A stretch of DNA of 39,204 nucleotides from Anabaena sp. UHCC 0204 (GCF_009711975.1 NZ_VIKW01000038.1:1-39204); one strand, 5' to 3'. Shown: positions 1 to 9,480, counted from the first letter of the stretch. Translations and numbers: made by a program. The notes: generated by a model not told the origin, from the letters alone.

Positions 1-121
1 TATTTAATTTCTTAATCCTGAAAATCCTAAAATCCTGGAAATCCTGATTCAGACAAATATTTAATTTCTTAATCCTGTACTTCGACTTCGCTCAGTAACC
101 AGATATCCTGATTCAGACATA
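1..121. repeat. Imperfect tandem repeat downstream of the restriction-modification gene
   Basis: A 20-base block TATTTAATTTCTTAATCCTG occurs at 1-20 and again at 58-77. A second block, ATCCTGATTCAGACA, occurs at 41-55 and 105-119. The second unit carries an extra insert (about 78-104) containing ACTTCGACTTCGCTCAGT. The region is non-coding on the visible side and ends at the stop codon of the methyltransferase gene. It looks like a dispersed intergenic repeat of Nostocales type; no function is visible. Confidence 0.6.
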
Positions 122-3100
122 TTATCTAGAAATCGGCATTCTTGGAGGTGCGGTTTTCCACATTAAATCAATTTCTTCAGGTGTGAGTTGATAAGCTTGA
201 TTAACCAAATCAGAAAGACGATGTTCTAAACTTAAAACTTCATTTTTGCGACTTTGAATTTCTGGAACATAATCATTATGAGCCTTACGTAAAGCCGTAA
301 AAGCTGGTATACTTAAAGGATCTGAAGATTTTTTAGCAGTTTTTGGTTTTGGCATTCTTTTTCTAACTTCTTCTACAAAGTCCGCAAATTCCAAAGTTGC
401 GAAATCTTCTAGTTTATTTCCCAGTTTCTCAATTTTGTATTCTATTTGCAACCAATCTAATACTTCTTTATAAACTTGTCCGTTGATTTTGGTAATCTCA
501 ATTAACCGCGTGACAATTGCTTCTACTTCTGCGCGAATTTCTGCTGTAGGTTGTGCAATAGGTAGAGTTTCCATTAACTCACCAACAGGTGTTAAAGCAT
601 CATCTTTCATGTGTGATAAAAATCGCCAATTATACCACCATATAAGAGGAGAATTGAGAACTCCGAGAATATATAAATCACCTTTCGGCAAAATAAAACC
701 TTTATTATTTGTAAAAAAACCATCACTATCATAACTGTAAGCTGGATGAAATTGGATTTCCTGATAAATAAGTTTAGGTTGTTCAAAAAGATGATAAAAT
801 GCTGGTGATGCTTGCCATTGCCACCATAACTGTTTACCTGCTCTAGCTTCTAACTTATTTCTATAAATTTCTAAATGTTGTTTAATAATAGGATATTGTT
901 CTATATCTATATCTTTGTGTCCAAAAATTATCCAAAGTTTATCCCATTCAGGAATCCATCTTTTAATATCCTGTCCTCTTAATAATGGTTTGATAATTTC
1001 TGATGATTTTGGGTCAGATTGAATTAACTTATGCTTAGTAGCTTCATCTATTATAAAAGCTTCATTAAAACCTGTCTTTATTCCATAACAAGGTTTAACT
1101 CCAGCAAACTCCTTTAACGGAACTCCTACCCGTTGAATTTTCCGCATTAAATCATCAACCGCAGGAGGTTCTAAACTCCAAGCATTAGCAGTAAAACGCG
1201 ACCAAGGAATAGTATAACTGTTTTGTGGATTCTGCACATATTGAGAGAGGTTAATATTTTTCAACTCCTCACGGGGAACAGAACAAACTAAAACCAATTT
1301 TTTCCCATTCTCTGTATTGAAAACTTCAGATTTCTTCGCTGCGATAATACAGGGAAAAGTATCAGCGTCTTCAAAAATTGGTGCGTGTCCAAAATCAATA
1401 ATTTGTTCAAACACACTTGACTGAGAAAAGAACCGACGCAAAGGTTCACCATAACCAGAACGCAACCATTTATTAGTCACAATATAAGAAAGAATTCCTT
1501 CCGGTTTGAGTAAATTTAAACCCTTCTCATAGAAATAAATATAAATATCCGCAACTCCATCATAAGTTTGATAACTTTTATGTAAATAAGGCTTAAATGG
1601 TGATAACAACTCCTGACGAATATAAGGAGGATTTCCAATTACCACATCAAAACCACCCTCAGCAAAAACTTGAGAAAATTCACTTTCCCAAATAAAAGGT
1701 AACTCTGTAAATTCTAAATCAGCAACTATGGAATTACCAATTTTAATATTATCATCCAAATAAGTTAAAGCTTTTCCCTGAGTTGCAGTTTTTAACCACA
1801 GAGATAACTTAGTAATTTCTACCGACTCAGGAGATAAATCCACACCAAATAAATTATTACTGAGAATAGTTTTATCTAATTCAATCTTTACTGTAGTTTG
1901 ATGTTTCAGAAATTGCAAATTATCATTAACTCGTTGATACTGACTTGCAAAATAATCAAAAGCTGCAATTAAAAACGCACCAGAACCACAAGCAGGATCA
2001 ACAACTCGCGTTTTTACTAATACTTCATCTCGGTAACTTTCCCAAAATTGAATTTCTTTTTTTTGGTGTTGTGCTGTATCTACAAATTCCTCTAATTTAA
2101 ACTTTTCTCTTAATTCATCTTCGCGTTTTTGCAAATATCCACCAATTGCAACTTCAACAATATATTGAGTAATATAAGCAGGAGTGTAAAATACTCCTAA
2201 CTTTTTCCGTTTACCTTGTTTCTTATCAAATTCCTGTTTAGCAACATCCGCTTTTAATTCTTCTAAATCTGTAATTGACTGTTCAAAAATTCGCCCTAAA
2301 ATATCTACAGAAACTTCCGAATCAAAATCAAAGCGCGTCAGTTGTTTAAGTTGATTACATAAAGGATCTGGAATATTTAATTGTTCATCTAAAATTGGAT
2401 CATGTTTAAATAAACCACCATTGTAACCAGGAATTGGTGGATCTTCATTACCTTGGTCAACCCAACGAAAAACAGCTTTATAATTTTCCCAAATTGGTCG
2501 AGGATTATAAGCGTCTTTACTATCATGGGCTTTAGTAATTGTCTTTTCTGGTAATAGTCCTCTACTTTCACAAAAAGCAATAAATAAAATTCTGTCTAAA
2601 GTCTTTTGTGCTTTCTCAATTAATACTTGATCACGATTAGGAATATCTAATGAAGCAAAAAAACGAAAATGTTTAACGATATTTAATCTTATTTGTTTAT
2701 ATTCTTTATAAAGTTCTTTAGTAATGTCCTCTTGTGCTTCCTCAGAAGTCGCTAACAACCTATCAATTGTAGATATATCTTTAACTGGTAAAAAGCTTTT
2801 CCGACAAAGCAGAAAATAAAATCTTTTAAAATCCTCTAAATTTGCCAAATCAACTAATAAAAACTTTTCATAATAAGCCGGAGTCTTATTAGTATGATAT
2901 AATCGCAACTCTCGATAATTAGAAATAATAATCCAATGACAATCAGGAGTATAATTAGCATAGCGCCAACCCTGATCAACTGCGGATTCTTTTCTCCCTG
3001 GTGCGGGTCTATCTAAATCATCTTTTGTCCCTTTTAATTCAATTGGTGCAACAACTTTACCCTGTAATTTTACCTTACCTTTATTATTTTCCGTTGCGGT

Positions 3101-3409
3101 GAAAAATCCCAAAGCAGCATCAGCAGTACCCCCACCGTCAGCAATAGTTTGTTCTGCATGAATTTCCCAAACTTTCCCACCACCTGCAATAATGGAAGAA
3201 TAACCTAAAACGTCTTGAAATACATCTTTGAGAAAATCACCATGTAAAGAAACCTCTTTTATTTGGTTAAGAGTACCTGAATTAAAAGCCTCAATCCATT
3301 TTTTAATAATTGTGTGCCGTTCTTCTAAATCTGAAGGAAATTTAAAATTACCCAAAGCATTTTTTAACGCTTTTTTCTGAAATAAAGCTTTAGAAACTTG
3401 TTGATTCAT
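122..3409 (-). CDS. Type IIG (Eco57I-like) restriction endonuclease / DNA methyltransferase fusion
   Basis: A 1095-residue single-chain restriction-modification enzyme, expected to cut DNA and methylate adenine (N6) using AdoMet. The N-terminal part has a PD-(D/E)XK-like nuclease arrangement: D97 in TADAALGFF, then E124-L-K126 in APIELKG, and Q146 in DQGWRY. A helical linker follows, with GVFYTP near 405-410. The methyltransferase core has motif I DPACGSGAF (471-479) and catalytic motif IV NPPY (593-596). The last 350 or so residues resemble a TaqI-like target-recognition region. The length suits the family and no frameshift is seen, so it is probably intact. No separate specificity subunit or partner methylase is visible. 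A hairpin at 3447-3475 separates it from the Uma2 gene upstream. The target sequence cannot be predicted. Confidence 0.9.
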   Translation of the reverse strand: MNQQVSKALFQKKALKNALGNFKFPSDLEERHTIIKKWIEAFNSGTLNQIKEVSLHGDFLKDVFQDVLGYSSIIAGGGKVWEIHAEQTIADGGGTADAALGFFTATENNKGKVKLQGKVVAPIELKGTKDDLDRPAPGRKESAVDQGWRYANYTPDCHWIIISNYRELRLYHTNKTPAYYEKFLLVDLANLEDFKRFYFLLCRKSFLPVKDISTIDRLLATSEEAQEDITKELYKEYKQIRLNIVKHFRFFASLDIPNRDQVLIEKAQKTLDRILFIAFCESRGLLPEKTITKAHDSKDAYNPRPIWENYKAVFRWVDQGNEDPPIPGYNGGLFKHDPILDEQLNIPDPLCNQLKQLTRFDFDSEVSVDILGRIFEQSITDLEELKADVAKQEFDKKQGKRKKLGVFYTPAYITQYIVEVAIGGYLQKREDELREKFKLEEFVDTAQHQKKEIQFWESYRDEVLVKTRVVDPACGSGAFLIAAFDYFASQYQRVNDNLQFLKHQTTVKIELDKTILSNNLFGVDLSPESVEITKLSLWLKTATQGKALTYLDDNIKIGNSIVADLEFTELPFIWESEFSQVFAEGGFDVVIGNPPYIRQELLSPFKPYLHKSYQTYDGVADIYIYFYEKGLNLLKPEGILSYIVTNKWLRSGYGEPLRRFFSQSSVFEQIIDFGHAPIFEDADTFPCIIAAKKSEVFNTENGKKLVLVCSVPREELKNINLSQYVQNPQNSYTIPWSRFTANAWSLEPPAVDDLMRKIQRVGVPLKEFAGVKPCYGIKTGFNEAFIIDEATKHKLIQSDPKSSEIIKPLLRGQDIKRWIPEWDKLWIIFGHKDIDIEQYPIIKQHLEIYRNKLEARAGKQLWWQWQASPAFYHLFEQPKLIYQEIQFHPAYSYDSDGFFTNNKGFILPKGDLYILGVLNSPLIWWYNWRFLSHMKDDALTPVGELMETLPIAQPTAEIRAEVEAIVTRLIEITKINGQVYKEVLDWLQIEYKIEKLGNKLEDFATLEFADFVEEVRKRMPKPKTAKKSSDPLSIPAFTALRKAHNDYVPEIQSRKNEVLSLEHRLSDLVNQAYQLTPEEIDLMWKTAPPRMPISR

Positions 3410-3446
3410 AACTATAATTTCTCAATGTATGTAAATTTAAATTTAG

Positions 3447-3475
3447 ATCCCCTACTTCTTAAAGAGGTCGGGGAT
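3447..3475 (-). terminator. Hairpin between the Uma2 gene and the restriction-modification gene
   Basis: ATCCCC at 3447-3452 pairs with GGGGAT at 3470-3475. The stem continues inward with one mismatch and one G-U pair to a three-base loop at 3460-3462. It lies just after the Uma2 stop codon on the minus strand. It may end that transcript, although no clean U-run follows. It is 22/29 identical to the hairpin at 4203-4231. Confidence 0.5.
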
Positions 3476-3489
3476 ATGAAAAATCACTT

Positions 3490-4065
3490 TTAACAAGGTG
3501 GTAACATATCAGATAAACAAATTTGCAAATCAGGAAACTCTAAAGGTGACACTGTTTCAGTTTCACCAAAAATTACCTGACTTTCATAACCATTTTGAGT
3601 CTGGTTTCTGAAAATGTGTAATTCACGTTTCACCACATCCAAAACCCAATAATCTTTAATTCCTGCCAAAGAATAAGCTTGAGCTTTAGTTTCACAATCT
3701 AATTTTAAACTACTATCTGCAACTTCAATAATTAAATAAACTTCCGATGGTGTAGGATGATGATCTGCATATTCCAAAGGATCAATTTTCACAACCGAAA
3801 TATCCGGTTCTGGTTCAGACCGTTCATTCAATTTTACTGGGTCTTGAACACATATTAAAGCCCGATTTTCCAATCTTTTTTTTAGTACATAGTTTATTCT
3901 TCCCGTTGCTGAACGGTGCGCTGTTGTTTTTACACTTTTACAAAGTATCTTTCCTTCTAACAATTCTACCCGTTCGTCTGGTGCAAAAATACCCGCGTCA
4001 TTCATGCGGTGATATTCTTCTACCGTCCACAAACGCAATTGTAGATTTGTTTCCGTACTTTGCAT
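3490..4065 (-). CDS. Uma2 family (DUF820) PD-(D/E)XK nuclease-like protein
   Basis: The protein belongs to the Uma2 family, greatly expanded in cyanobacteria and predicted to have a restriction-endonuclease fold; its biological role is not established. Visible marks are the N-terminal WTVEEYHRMNDAGIF and ERVELLEGKI segments, the PEPDISVV strand, and LIIEVADSS followed by a downstream lysine, matching the D...E-x-V...K pattern of the family. I place the start at ATG 4065 (MQSTETNLQLR), giving 191 residues. The open frame continues upstream to 4161, but that stretch is a CGCAAAGG-type repeat fragment and reads as low-complexity RKGAKAQSKK. Hairpins of one type flank the gene on both sides. It is probably monocistronic. 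Confidence 0.8.
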   Translation of the reverse strand: MQSTETNLQLRLWTVEEYHRMNDAGIFAPDERVELLEGKILCKSVKTTAHRSATGRINYVLKKRLENRALICVQDPVKLNERSEPEPDISVVKIDPLEYADHHPTPSEVYLIIEVADSSLKLDCETKAQAYSLAGIKDYWVLDVVKRELHIFRNQTQNGYESQVIFGETETVSPLEFPDLQICLSDMLPPC

Positions 4066-4122
4066 AGCGGCTTTAATCACCTTGAGGTGTTTAGATTCAC
4101 TCTTATTTAGTCTAATATATTT

Positions 4123-4155
4123 CTTACTTTGCGCCTTTGCTCCTTTGCGCGAAAC
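4123..4155 (-). repeat. Fragment of a GCGCAAAGG-type dispersed repeat
   Basis: The segment CTTACTTTGCGCCTTTGC (4123-4140) and its continuation resemble the inner part of the MITE at 22077-22210, which has CTTACCTTTGCGTCTTTGCG. No terminal inverted repeats are visible here, so this is a degenerate fragment. It produces a spurious N-terminal extension of the Uma2 reading frame. Confidence 0.45.
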
Positions 4156-4202
4156 TTTCAATATATTGTGGTTTACTTACTGCTGTAAATTCAAAAATGA
4201 AA

Positions 4203-4231
4203 TCCCCGGTTTCTTCAAGAAATCGAGGATC
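4203..4231 (-). terminator. Hairpin downstream of the tyrosine phosphatase gene
   Basis: ATCCCCGGTTTC at 4203-4214 pairs with the segment ending GAGGAT at 4231, across a three-base loop (4216-4218). Twelve of thirteen positions pair, counting one G-U pair. On the minus strand it follows the phosphatase stop codon at 4252 and is followed by a short T-rich stretch (TTTCATTTTT), so it could act as a terminator. Confidence 0.55.
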
Positions 4232-4251
4232 TAAGAATATGATATTTTTGA

Positions 4252-4725
4252 TTACTTCTGCGTGATATATTTTAGCAACCCTTCACAGGCATCCATTAGT
4301 AAATCAATAACTTGATTAAAGCCCTCAGTTCCCCCGTAATATGGGTCTGGAACTTCCTTGAGAGTGTGTGTAGAGCAAAAATCGCACATCAACTTAACTT
4401 TAGAATGATATTGCCCAGAACGGTCAACAGCGAGGATATCATCATAATTATTGCGGTCCATTGCCAAAATCAAATCAAACTCTTGAAAATCCGAGAGTTG
4501 AAATTGACGAGCTTGGCCTTTGAGTTTAAATCCTAACTTATTTTCCGCTGCGGCGCTCATGCGTCTATCCGGTGCTGCACCGATGTGATAACCAGCAGTA
4601 CCAGCAGAATCGCAAAGAATTGTTTTACTCAAGCCCCCTTGGTCAATGAGATGATTCATAATATTTTCTGCCGAAGGCGATCGGCAAATATTACCAAGGC
4701 AGACAAATAATAACTTATAGGTCAT
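4252..4725 (-). CDS. Low-molecular-weight protein-tyrosine phosphatase
   Basis: A 157-residue cytoplasmic phosphatase of the LMW-PTP family, which removes phosphate from phosphotyrosine proteins. The signature P-loop C-x5-R-S is seen near the N-terminus as C9-LGNIC-R15-S16, with C9 the nucleophile. The acid loop DPYYGG supplies the general acid D127. The DSAGTAGYHIG segment (39-49) is also typical. The length is normal for the family. It is the last gene of a same-strand run murC, murB, ybaB-like, with a 66-base gap to the preceding gene. In bacteria such enzymes often act on tyrosine kinases of polysaccharide export, but no partner kinase is adjacent, so the substrate is unknown. Confidence 0.92.
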   Translation of the reverse strand: MTYKLLFVCLGNICRSPSAENIMNHLIDQGGLSKTILCDSAGTAGYHIGAAPDRRMSAAAENKLGFKLKGQARQFQLSDFQEFDLILAMDRNNYDDILAVDRSGQYHSKVKLMCDFCSTHTLKEVPDPYYGGTEGFNQVIDLLMDACEGLLKYITQK

Positions 4726-4791
4726 GTATTTTAATTTTTGTGTCAGTTGTCAGTTATTTTATACTACTGACCACTGACTACTAACTACAGA

Positions 4792-5139
4792 TTACATTCC
4801 AGGTAACTCTAGTCCACTAGTTAAATCTTCCATACGTTCCCGCATGGTTTCGGTAGACTTTTTATAGGCATCTTTCATGGCCGCAGCAACTAAATCAGAA
4901 AGCACTTCTGCACCTTCTTCTAAAGCAGATTGAGCAATTTCTACGCGTTTGGGTTCTTGGTTGCCACTGACAACAACTTTAACGAGTCCACCGCCAGATT
5001 CTCCCAGAATCTCCATTTGCTCCAATTCTTCTTGAAGACGCTTTGCACCTTCTTGAACTTGCTGCGCTTTTTTAAAAGCTTCGGCTAGTTCTTTCATTTT
5101 GCCTAAGCCAAAGCCAAATCCTTGTCCTTTTTCTGCCAT
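4792..5139 (-). CDS. YbaB/EbfC family nucleoid-associated protein
   Basis: A 115-residue small DNA-binding protein of the YbaB/EbfC family, which forms dimers and binds nucleoid DNA. The N-terminal part is a glycine-rich lead ([14 protein letters not shown]), then a long charged helix with [19 protein letters not shown]. The conserved strand region follows ([18 protein letters not shown]), then a second helix with the [12 protein letters not shown] motif. It lies between murB and the phosphatase gene. In many bacteria ybaB sits beside dnaX and recR; here it sits in a cell-wall gene context. The start ATG at 5139 gives the usual length. Confidence 0.9.
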   Translation of the reverse strand: MAEKGQGFGFGLGKMKELAEAFKKAQQVQEGAKRLQEELEQMEILGESGGGLVKVVVSGNQEPKRVEIAQSALEEGAEVLSDLVAAAMKDAYKKSTETMRERMEDLTSGLELPGM

Positions 5140-5220
5140 AACTGGTTATCCGCTGTACGGTTAATTACAAATCAAATTCAATTATAGATGCGCGGGGTAA
5201 TTGGTAATGGGTAATTGATA

Positions 5221-5252
5221 ATTGTCAATTGTCAATTGTCAATTGTCAATTG
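5221..5252. repeat. STRR heptanucleotide tandem repeat (ATTGTCA)
   Basis: Four perfect head-to-tail copies of ATTGTCA (5221-5248) and a partial fifth lie between the ybaB-like gene and the murB stop codon. Such short tandemly repeated repetitive sequences are common between genes of heterocystous cyanobacteria. Confidence 0.85.
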
Positions 5253-5255
5253 CCT

Positions 5256-6254
5256 TTAGTAAACTGCTTGAAACTCACCCAACATCTTCACTTCTGGTTC
5301 TAGCCAAATTGACCAACGTTCTTGCACCTCATTTTGAATATGACGAATTAGATGGAAAATATCACTGGCTTTAGCTCCGCCCCGATTGACAATAAAATTA
5401 GCATGAAGTTGGGCGACTTGCGCTCCACCTAATTGATAGCCTTTGAGTCCAGTTTGTTCGATTAACCAACCCGCAGTATAAGGTTTGGGATTTCTAAACA
5501 CACTTCCACAACTAGGATAGCTGTAAGGTTGGGTGCTGAGGCGGTGTTTTTTATGTTCCTTAGTTCTCTCTGTTACTTGGACAGGATCTGCACCTGGTTG
5601 GAGTTGGAAGGTGGCTTGAGTTACAACCCTTTTACCACCTTGTAGCAGTGAACTGCGGTATGTGTAGCCTAATTCCTCTGGGGTGAGAGTGGCCAAAGTT
5701 CCATCTGGTAAAAGAACTTGGGCGCTAACTAACATATTTGCAATACAGCTATTATGCGCTCCAGCATTCATGACCACAGCACCCCCGACAGTTCCGGGGA
5801 TACCCACAGCCCATTCTAATCCTTCCCATCCCAAAGCGGCTGCGTCCCATGCTAAACTGGGGATAGGCTCTCCAGCGGACACAGTTAATTGACCTGTAGT
5901 TGAGTTAAAATTTTTAGAACGGAGATGACGAGTAGCGATAACTAAACCGGGTATACCGCGATCGCTCACCAACAAATTAGAACCAGCGCCTAATATAGTT
6001 ACTGTTAAATCATTTTCTTTGGCGTACTCAATACTGGCTTGCAACGCTTCTAAGTCACGAGGAGAAACGTACCATTCAGCTTGTCCCCCAACTCGGTAAG
6101 AAGTAAACGCTGACAAAGACGTTTGGGTTCTGAGAGTACAATTAGTTCCTGGTAAGTAAATTAATTTACTATTATCCACATGATCTTGCATTTGGCTTTG
6201 TGGAGTCAAATCAGAAAATTCGCAGACCTTGCCAAATCCCTGGGAAGTTATCAT
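5256..6254 (-). CDS. murB: UDP-N-acetylenolpyruvoylglucosamine reductase
   Basis: MurB reduces UDP-GlcNAc-enolpyruvate to UDP-N-acetylmuramate with NADPH and FAD, the second committed step of peptidoglycan precursor synthesis in the cytoplasm. The FAD-binding signature [11 protein letters not shown] is at 88-98, with the preceding [27 protein letters not shown] spans about 151-167. The catalytic serine is S251 in SCGSVFRNP and the C-terminal glutamate is E321 in LEPEVKMLG. The chain is 332 residues, with about 35 poorly conserved N-terminal residues; M22 (MQDHVDNSK) is a possible alternative start. It follows murC on the same strand with a gap of about 100 bases, so the two are probably co-transcribed. 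Confidence 0.95.
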   Translation of the reverse strand: MITSQGFGKVCEFSDLTPQSQMQDHVDNSKLIYLPGTNCTLRTQTSLSAFTSYRVGGQAEWYVSPRDLEALQASIEYAKENDLTVTILGAGSNLLVSDRGIPGLVIATRHLRSKNFNSTTGQLTVSAGEPIPSLAWDAAALGWEGLEWAVGIPGTVGGAVVMNAGAHNSCIANMLVSAQVLLPDGTLATLTPEELGYTYRSSLLQGGKRVVTQATFQLQPGADPVQVTERTKEHKKHRLSTQPYSYPSCGSVFRNPKPYTAGWLIEQTGLKGYQLGGAQVAQLHANFIVNRGGAKASDIFHLIRHIQNEVQERWSIWLEPEVKMLGEFQAVY

Positions 6255-6355
6255 CTTTACTTCAATGTGTGAATTTGTGACATTTGTTATTTATTTACCG
6301 TAAAAATCCGGTATTTAATGAACTTATCAAACCCTGCTAGATGCAGTTCTTCATC

Positions 6356-7816
6356 CTAAGATGTAGCAATTGCTGGTTCGCTCATCGTGGCAATAAGTTC
6401 AGGAATAGCCTGATTCAAATTACCCGCACCTAAAAACAGTGCTAAATCTCCCGGACGTAGGGTTTGCAGTAAAAACTCACTCACTAAAGGTAAAGTTTGT
6501 TGATAAACTACTTGAGGGTTTTGTTTGCTAATTGCAGTGGCTAAATCTTGTCCACTGACTTGTCCTAAATCAGGTTCACCTGCACTGTAAATATCAGTCA
6601 AGACTACTAAATCAGCATGGGTAAAAGACGCAGCAAATTCTTCTAAAAATGTTAGTGTTCGAGTATAACGATGGGGTTGGAAAATTGCAACTACCCTTTG
6701 TTCAGGTCTAGCTTGAAGACGGGCTGCGGCTAAAGTCGCACGAATTTCACTAGGGTGATGAGCATAGTCATCAATAAAAGTAATCCCAGCCGCCTCACCG
6801 CGGAACTCAAACCGTCGTCTTGCACCTTCAAAGGTGGCAATACCTTTGGCAATTTCCCCAAATTCTAAGCCCAAGAATCGGCCTACAGCCACTGCTGCTA
6901 AAGAATTGCTGAGGTTATGATGACTCAATAGCTGTAAATTTAATAAACCCAAGGCTTTACCTTTTTCCCATACCAAAGCAGTTGTGCCGTCAGCACGATA
7001 ATCTATATTGGTAACGGTGTAGTCAGCCCCTTTCTCTGGGTCAAGACTATAGCTAATAGTTGGTTTTAAGCTATGGCGCACTGTATCACAATCAATACTA
7101 CCCACTAAAGTTTTGCAACCTTGAGCAAAGGTTTGGAAGGTACTAACCACCTCTTCTAAAGTTTCGTAGTGATCAGGATGATCTAATTCAATATTAGTAA
7201 TAATGCCAATCTCTGGCGCGTGTTTTACCAGAGAACCATCAGACTCATCTGCTTCTGCCACTAAATAACGGCTTTCACCCATTCTGGCATTACCTTCCCA
7301 AGCTTTGACTTCACCACCAACCAAAATAGTCGGATCAAGTCCAGCTTGCAACAGCATATAACCAATCATGCTACTAGTGGTAGTTTTGCCATGAGTTCCT
7401 GCCACAGCAATACTGTAATAATCAGCAATCAAAGCGGATAGAACATCAGAACGATGAAAAATTGGGCAACCTAATTCCAGAGCAGCTTTATATTCCAAAT
7501 TATTGGTATTAATCGCTGTGGAACAAATTACTTGGGGTAAAACTGTTTTCGCTGCCGATAACTTTTCTGGTGAAGTTAATAAAACAGCATCAGCCGCTAC
7601 TTCCGGCAGAAAAAATTCCAGATTGTTTGCTTCTTGCTTACTAAAAATGTGAGCGCCTAAAGTTTCTAACTTGTGCGTCATATGGTTAGGACGCAAATCT
7701 GAACCAGATACTGGTAATTGGCGCTTGGTTAAAACATAAGCCAAAGCAGACATTCCAATCCCACCGATTCCAATGAAATGAAATGGTCTACCACTAAAAT
7801 CTATAGAAATACTCAT
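6356..7816 (-). CDS. murC: UDP-N-acetylmuramate--L-alanine ligase
   Basis: MurC adds L-alanine to UDP-MurNAc using ATP, starting the stem peptide of peptidoglycan. The N-terminal Rossmann part has FIGIGGIGMSALA (14-26), the ATP-binding P-loop is GTHGKTTTSS (140-149), and the central domain has the EADESDGS and NIELDHPDHY segments. The C-terminal Mur ligase domain contains IDDYAHHPSEIRATL. The length of 486 residues is normal. It is the first gene of the murC-murB-ybaB-like-phosphatase run. The 650-base region to the divergent gap2 gene should hold its promoter. Confidence 0.96.
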   Translation of the reverse strand: MSISIDFSGRPFHFIGIGGIGMSALAYVLTKRQLPVSGSDLRPNHMTHKLETLGAHIFSKQEANNLEFFLPEVAADAVLLTSPEKLSAAKTVLPQVICSTAINTNNLEYKAALELGCPIFHRSDVLSALIADYYSIAVAGTHGKTTTSSMIGYMLLQAGLDPTILVGGEVKAWEGNARMGESRYLVAEADESDGSLVKHAPEIGIITNIELDHPDHYETLEEVVSTFQTFAQGCKTLVGSIDCDTVRHSLKPTISYSLDPEKGADYTVTNIDYRADGTTALVWEKGKALGLLNLQLLSHHNLSNSLAAVAVGRFLGLEFGEIAKGIATFEGARRRFEFRGEAAGITFIDDYAHHPSEIRATLAAARLQARPEQRVVAIFQPHRYTRTLTFLEEFAASFTHADLVVLTDIYSAGEPDLGQVSGQDLATAISKQNPQVVYQQTLPLVSEFLLQTLRPGDLALFLGAGNLNQAIPELIATMSEPAIATS

Positions 7817-8466
7817 CTTATTCTCCTCTTACACCACACCATACCGAATCACATAAGACACGCGTATCATAACAGGATTTTGATTTTTACAGATACTAAC
7901 TATCCCATCCAAAATGTTCATCCCTGCTGAATGATTAAATTTTGACTTTGGTTTTTTTCTTTGAGCGAGATTATCCCCCTGTCGAAAATGATCACTATTT
8001 ATAATCCGCTCCTATGATTATTCTGAAAATTTCTGCTACATCGGGAAAGAAAATTATGTAAATTTAAATACATATTTTGGGTACTTTTTGACAACTAGTA
8101 GTATGGCCTTGAGTATAGCAACTTGCATCACTTGCCTAAAGCCTCTATCGGAATTGACTACAATAGTACATTGGTAGTGAAACTATTATTCAATTTATAA
8201 AAATCATGATTGGTGATTGGTGATTGGTGATTGGTAAGAATTATTTCTCCTATTCCCTACTCCCCTGCTCCCTGCCTCTTCTCTGTCACCTGTCACCTGT
8301 CACCTGTCACCTATCCGCTGCCCCCTCGACTCTCATGGTTTATAAATAAAATCTGTATTTTTTTTTTGTTCTCAGACTTTCTCGTTATAAATAGCCTCCC
8401 TCTTTGCGATATGATTGGGGTCAACGATATCAACTTATAGGCATAAATACAGAGGGGCAAGACACT
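7817..8466. other. Divergent murC/gap2 intergenic region (650 bases)
   Basis: This stretch contains no convincing gene. It must carry the start signals of murC (minus) and gap2 (plus). Visible structure is confined to its right half: four TGATTGG heptamers at 8207-8234, a C-rich block at 8262-8284 and four GTCACCT heptamers at 8285-8312. No operator could be recognised from the sequence alone. Open frames crossing 8231-8598 are products of the repeats and the gap2 antisense frame. Confidence 0.6.
8207..8312. repeat. STRR block: TGATTGG x4 and GTCACCT x4
   Basis: Four perfect copies of TGATTGG span 8207-8234 and four of GTCACCT span 8285-8312. Between them lies a C-rich segment that continues into the GTCACCT array. 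The 30 bases at 8262-8291 are identical to 25401-25430, so this is a copy of a dispersed composite repeat. Confidence 0.8.
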
Positions 8467-9480
8467 GTGATTAGAGTTGCAATTAACGGTTTCGGGCGCA
8501 TTGGACGTAACTTCGCACGCTGCTGGGTAGGTAGAGAAAACAGCAATATTCAACTGGTCGGTATTAATGACACATCCGATCCTAGAACTAATGCTCACTT
8601 GCTTAGATATGACTCCATGCTAGGTAAATTGCATGGTGTAGACATTAGTGCTGATGATAACTCCATCACCATTAATGGTAATACAGTTAAGTGCGTATCT
8701 GATAGAAACCCCGATAACTTGCCCTGGAAAGAGTGGGGAATTGACCTGATTATCGAATCAACAGGTGTATTTACCAGCAAAGAAGGGGCTATGCGGCACG
8801 TAAATGCCGGAGCTAAAAAGGTTCTGATTACCGCTCCTGGCAAAAATGAAGATGGTACTTTTGTAATCGGTGTAAATCATGAGGATTATGACCACAACAA
8901 ACATAACATCATCAGTAATGCTAGTTGTACAACCAACTGTTTAGCTCCAATTGCCAAGGTATTAGATGAAAAATTTGGTATCATCAAAGGCATAATGACC
9001 ACTACCCACAGCTACACAGGTGATCAGCGTTTACTAGACGCTTCCCACCGTGATTTGCGTCGGGCTAGAGCAGCAGCTATCAACATTGTTCCTACTTCCA
9101 CTGGTGCAGCAAAAGCAGTAGCTTTGGTACTTCCTCAGTTGAAGGGTAAGTTAAATGGTGTTGCTTTGCGTGTACCAACTCCTAACGTTTCCATGGTGGA
9201 TTTCGTAGTGCAAACTGAAAAGCGCACTATTACCGAAGAAGTTAACCAAGCTCTTAAGGCTGCGGCTGAAGGTCCTCTGAAAGGCATTTTGGGTTACACC
9301 GAATTGGAACTTGTATCTTCTGATTATCAAGGTACAAATGAATCTTCTATCGTTGATGCCAATTTAACTATTGTTATGGGTAATGACATGGTGAAAGTCA
9401 TGGCATGGTATGACAATGAGTGGGGTTATAGCCAACGTGTTCTAGATTTGGCTGAATTAGTAGCTGCAAAATGGGCTTAA
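8467..9480 (+). CDS. gap2: Glyceraldehyde-3-phosphate dehydrogenase, Gap2 (Calvin-cycle type)
   Basis: A 337-residue GAPDH that interconverts 1,3-bisphosphoglycerate and glyceraldehyde 3-phosphate. The start is GTG at 8467, preceded by AGAGG at 8451-8455. This places the Rossmann motif [16 protein letters not shown] at the N-terminus, whereas the longer ATG frame from 8404 adds 21 unrelated residues. The active-site cysteine is C154 in SNASCTTNC. The nucleotide-binding strand ends VGINDTSD without the acidic residue that favours NAD only, as expected for the cyanobacterial and plastid-like Gap2 that can use NADPH in carbon fixation. [21 protein letters not shown] and the WYDNEWGYS end are typical. 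It converges on thiL. Confidence 0.95.
   Translation: MIRVAINGFGRIGRNFARCWVGRENSNIQLVGINDTSDPRTNAHLLRYDSMLGKLHGVDISADDNSITINGNTVKCVSDRNPDNLPWKEWGIDLIIESTGVFTSKEGAMRHVNAGAKKVLITAPGKNEDGTFVIGVNHEDYDHNKHNIISNASCTTNCLAPIAKVLDEKFGIIKGIMTTTHSYTGDQRLLDASHRDLRRARAAAINIVPTSTGAAKAVALVLPQLKGKLNGVALRVPTPNVSMVDFVVQTEKRTITEEVNQALKAAAEGPLKGILGYTELELVSSDYQGTNESSIVDANLTIVMGNDMVKVMAWYDNEWGYSQRVLDLAELVAAKWA

Noticed and set aside
122-4065. Multi-gene defence island
   Set aside because: Only one restriction-modification gene and a Uma2 gene are visible; Uma2 proteins are scattered throughout such genomes and are not evidence of defence on their own.
4066-4161. Longer Uma2 protein starting at 4161
   Set aside because: The extra residues derive from a CGCAAAGG repeat fragment and do not resemble the family; ATG 4065 is followed by the family N-terminus.
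8207-8312. Possible CRISPR array
   Set aside because: The repeats are heptamers in direct tandem without spacers; no cas gene is nearby. The same applies to the other STRR blocks.
8404-8466. ATG start for gap2 at 8404
   Set aside because: It adds 21 residues unrelated to GAPDH; GTG 8467 has a better ribosome site and directly precedes the Rossmann motif.
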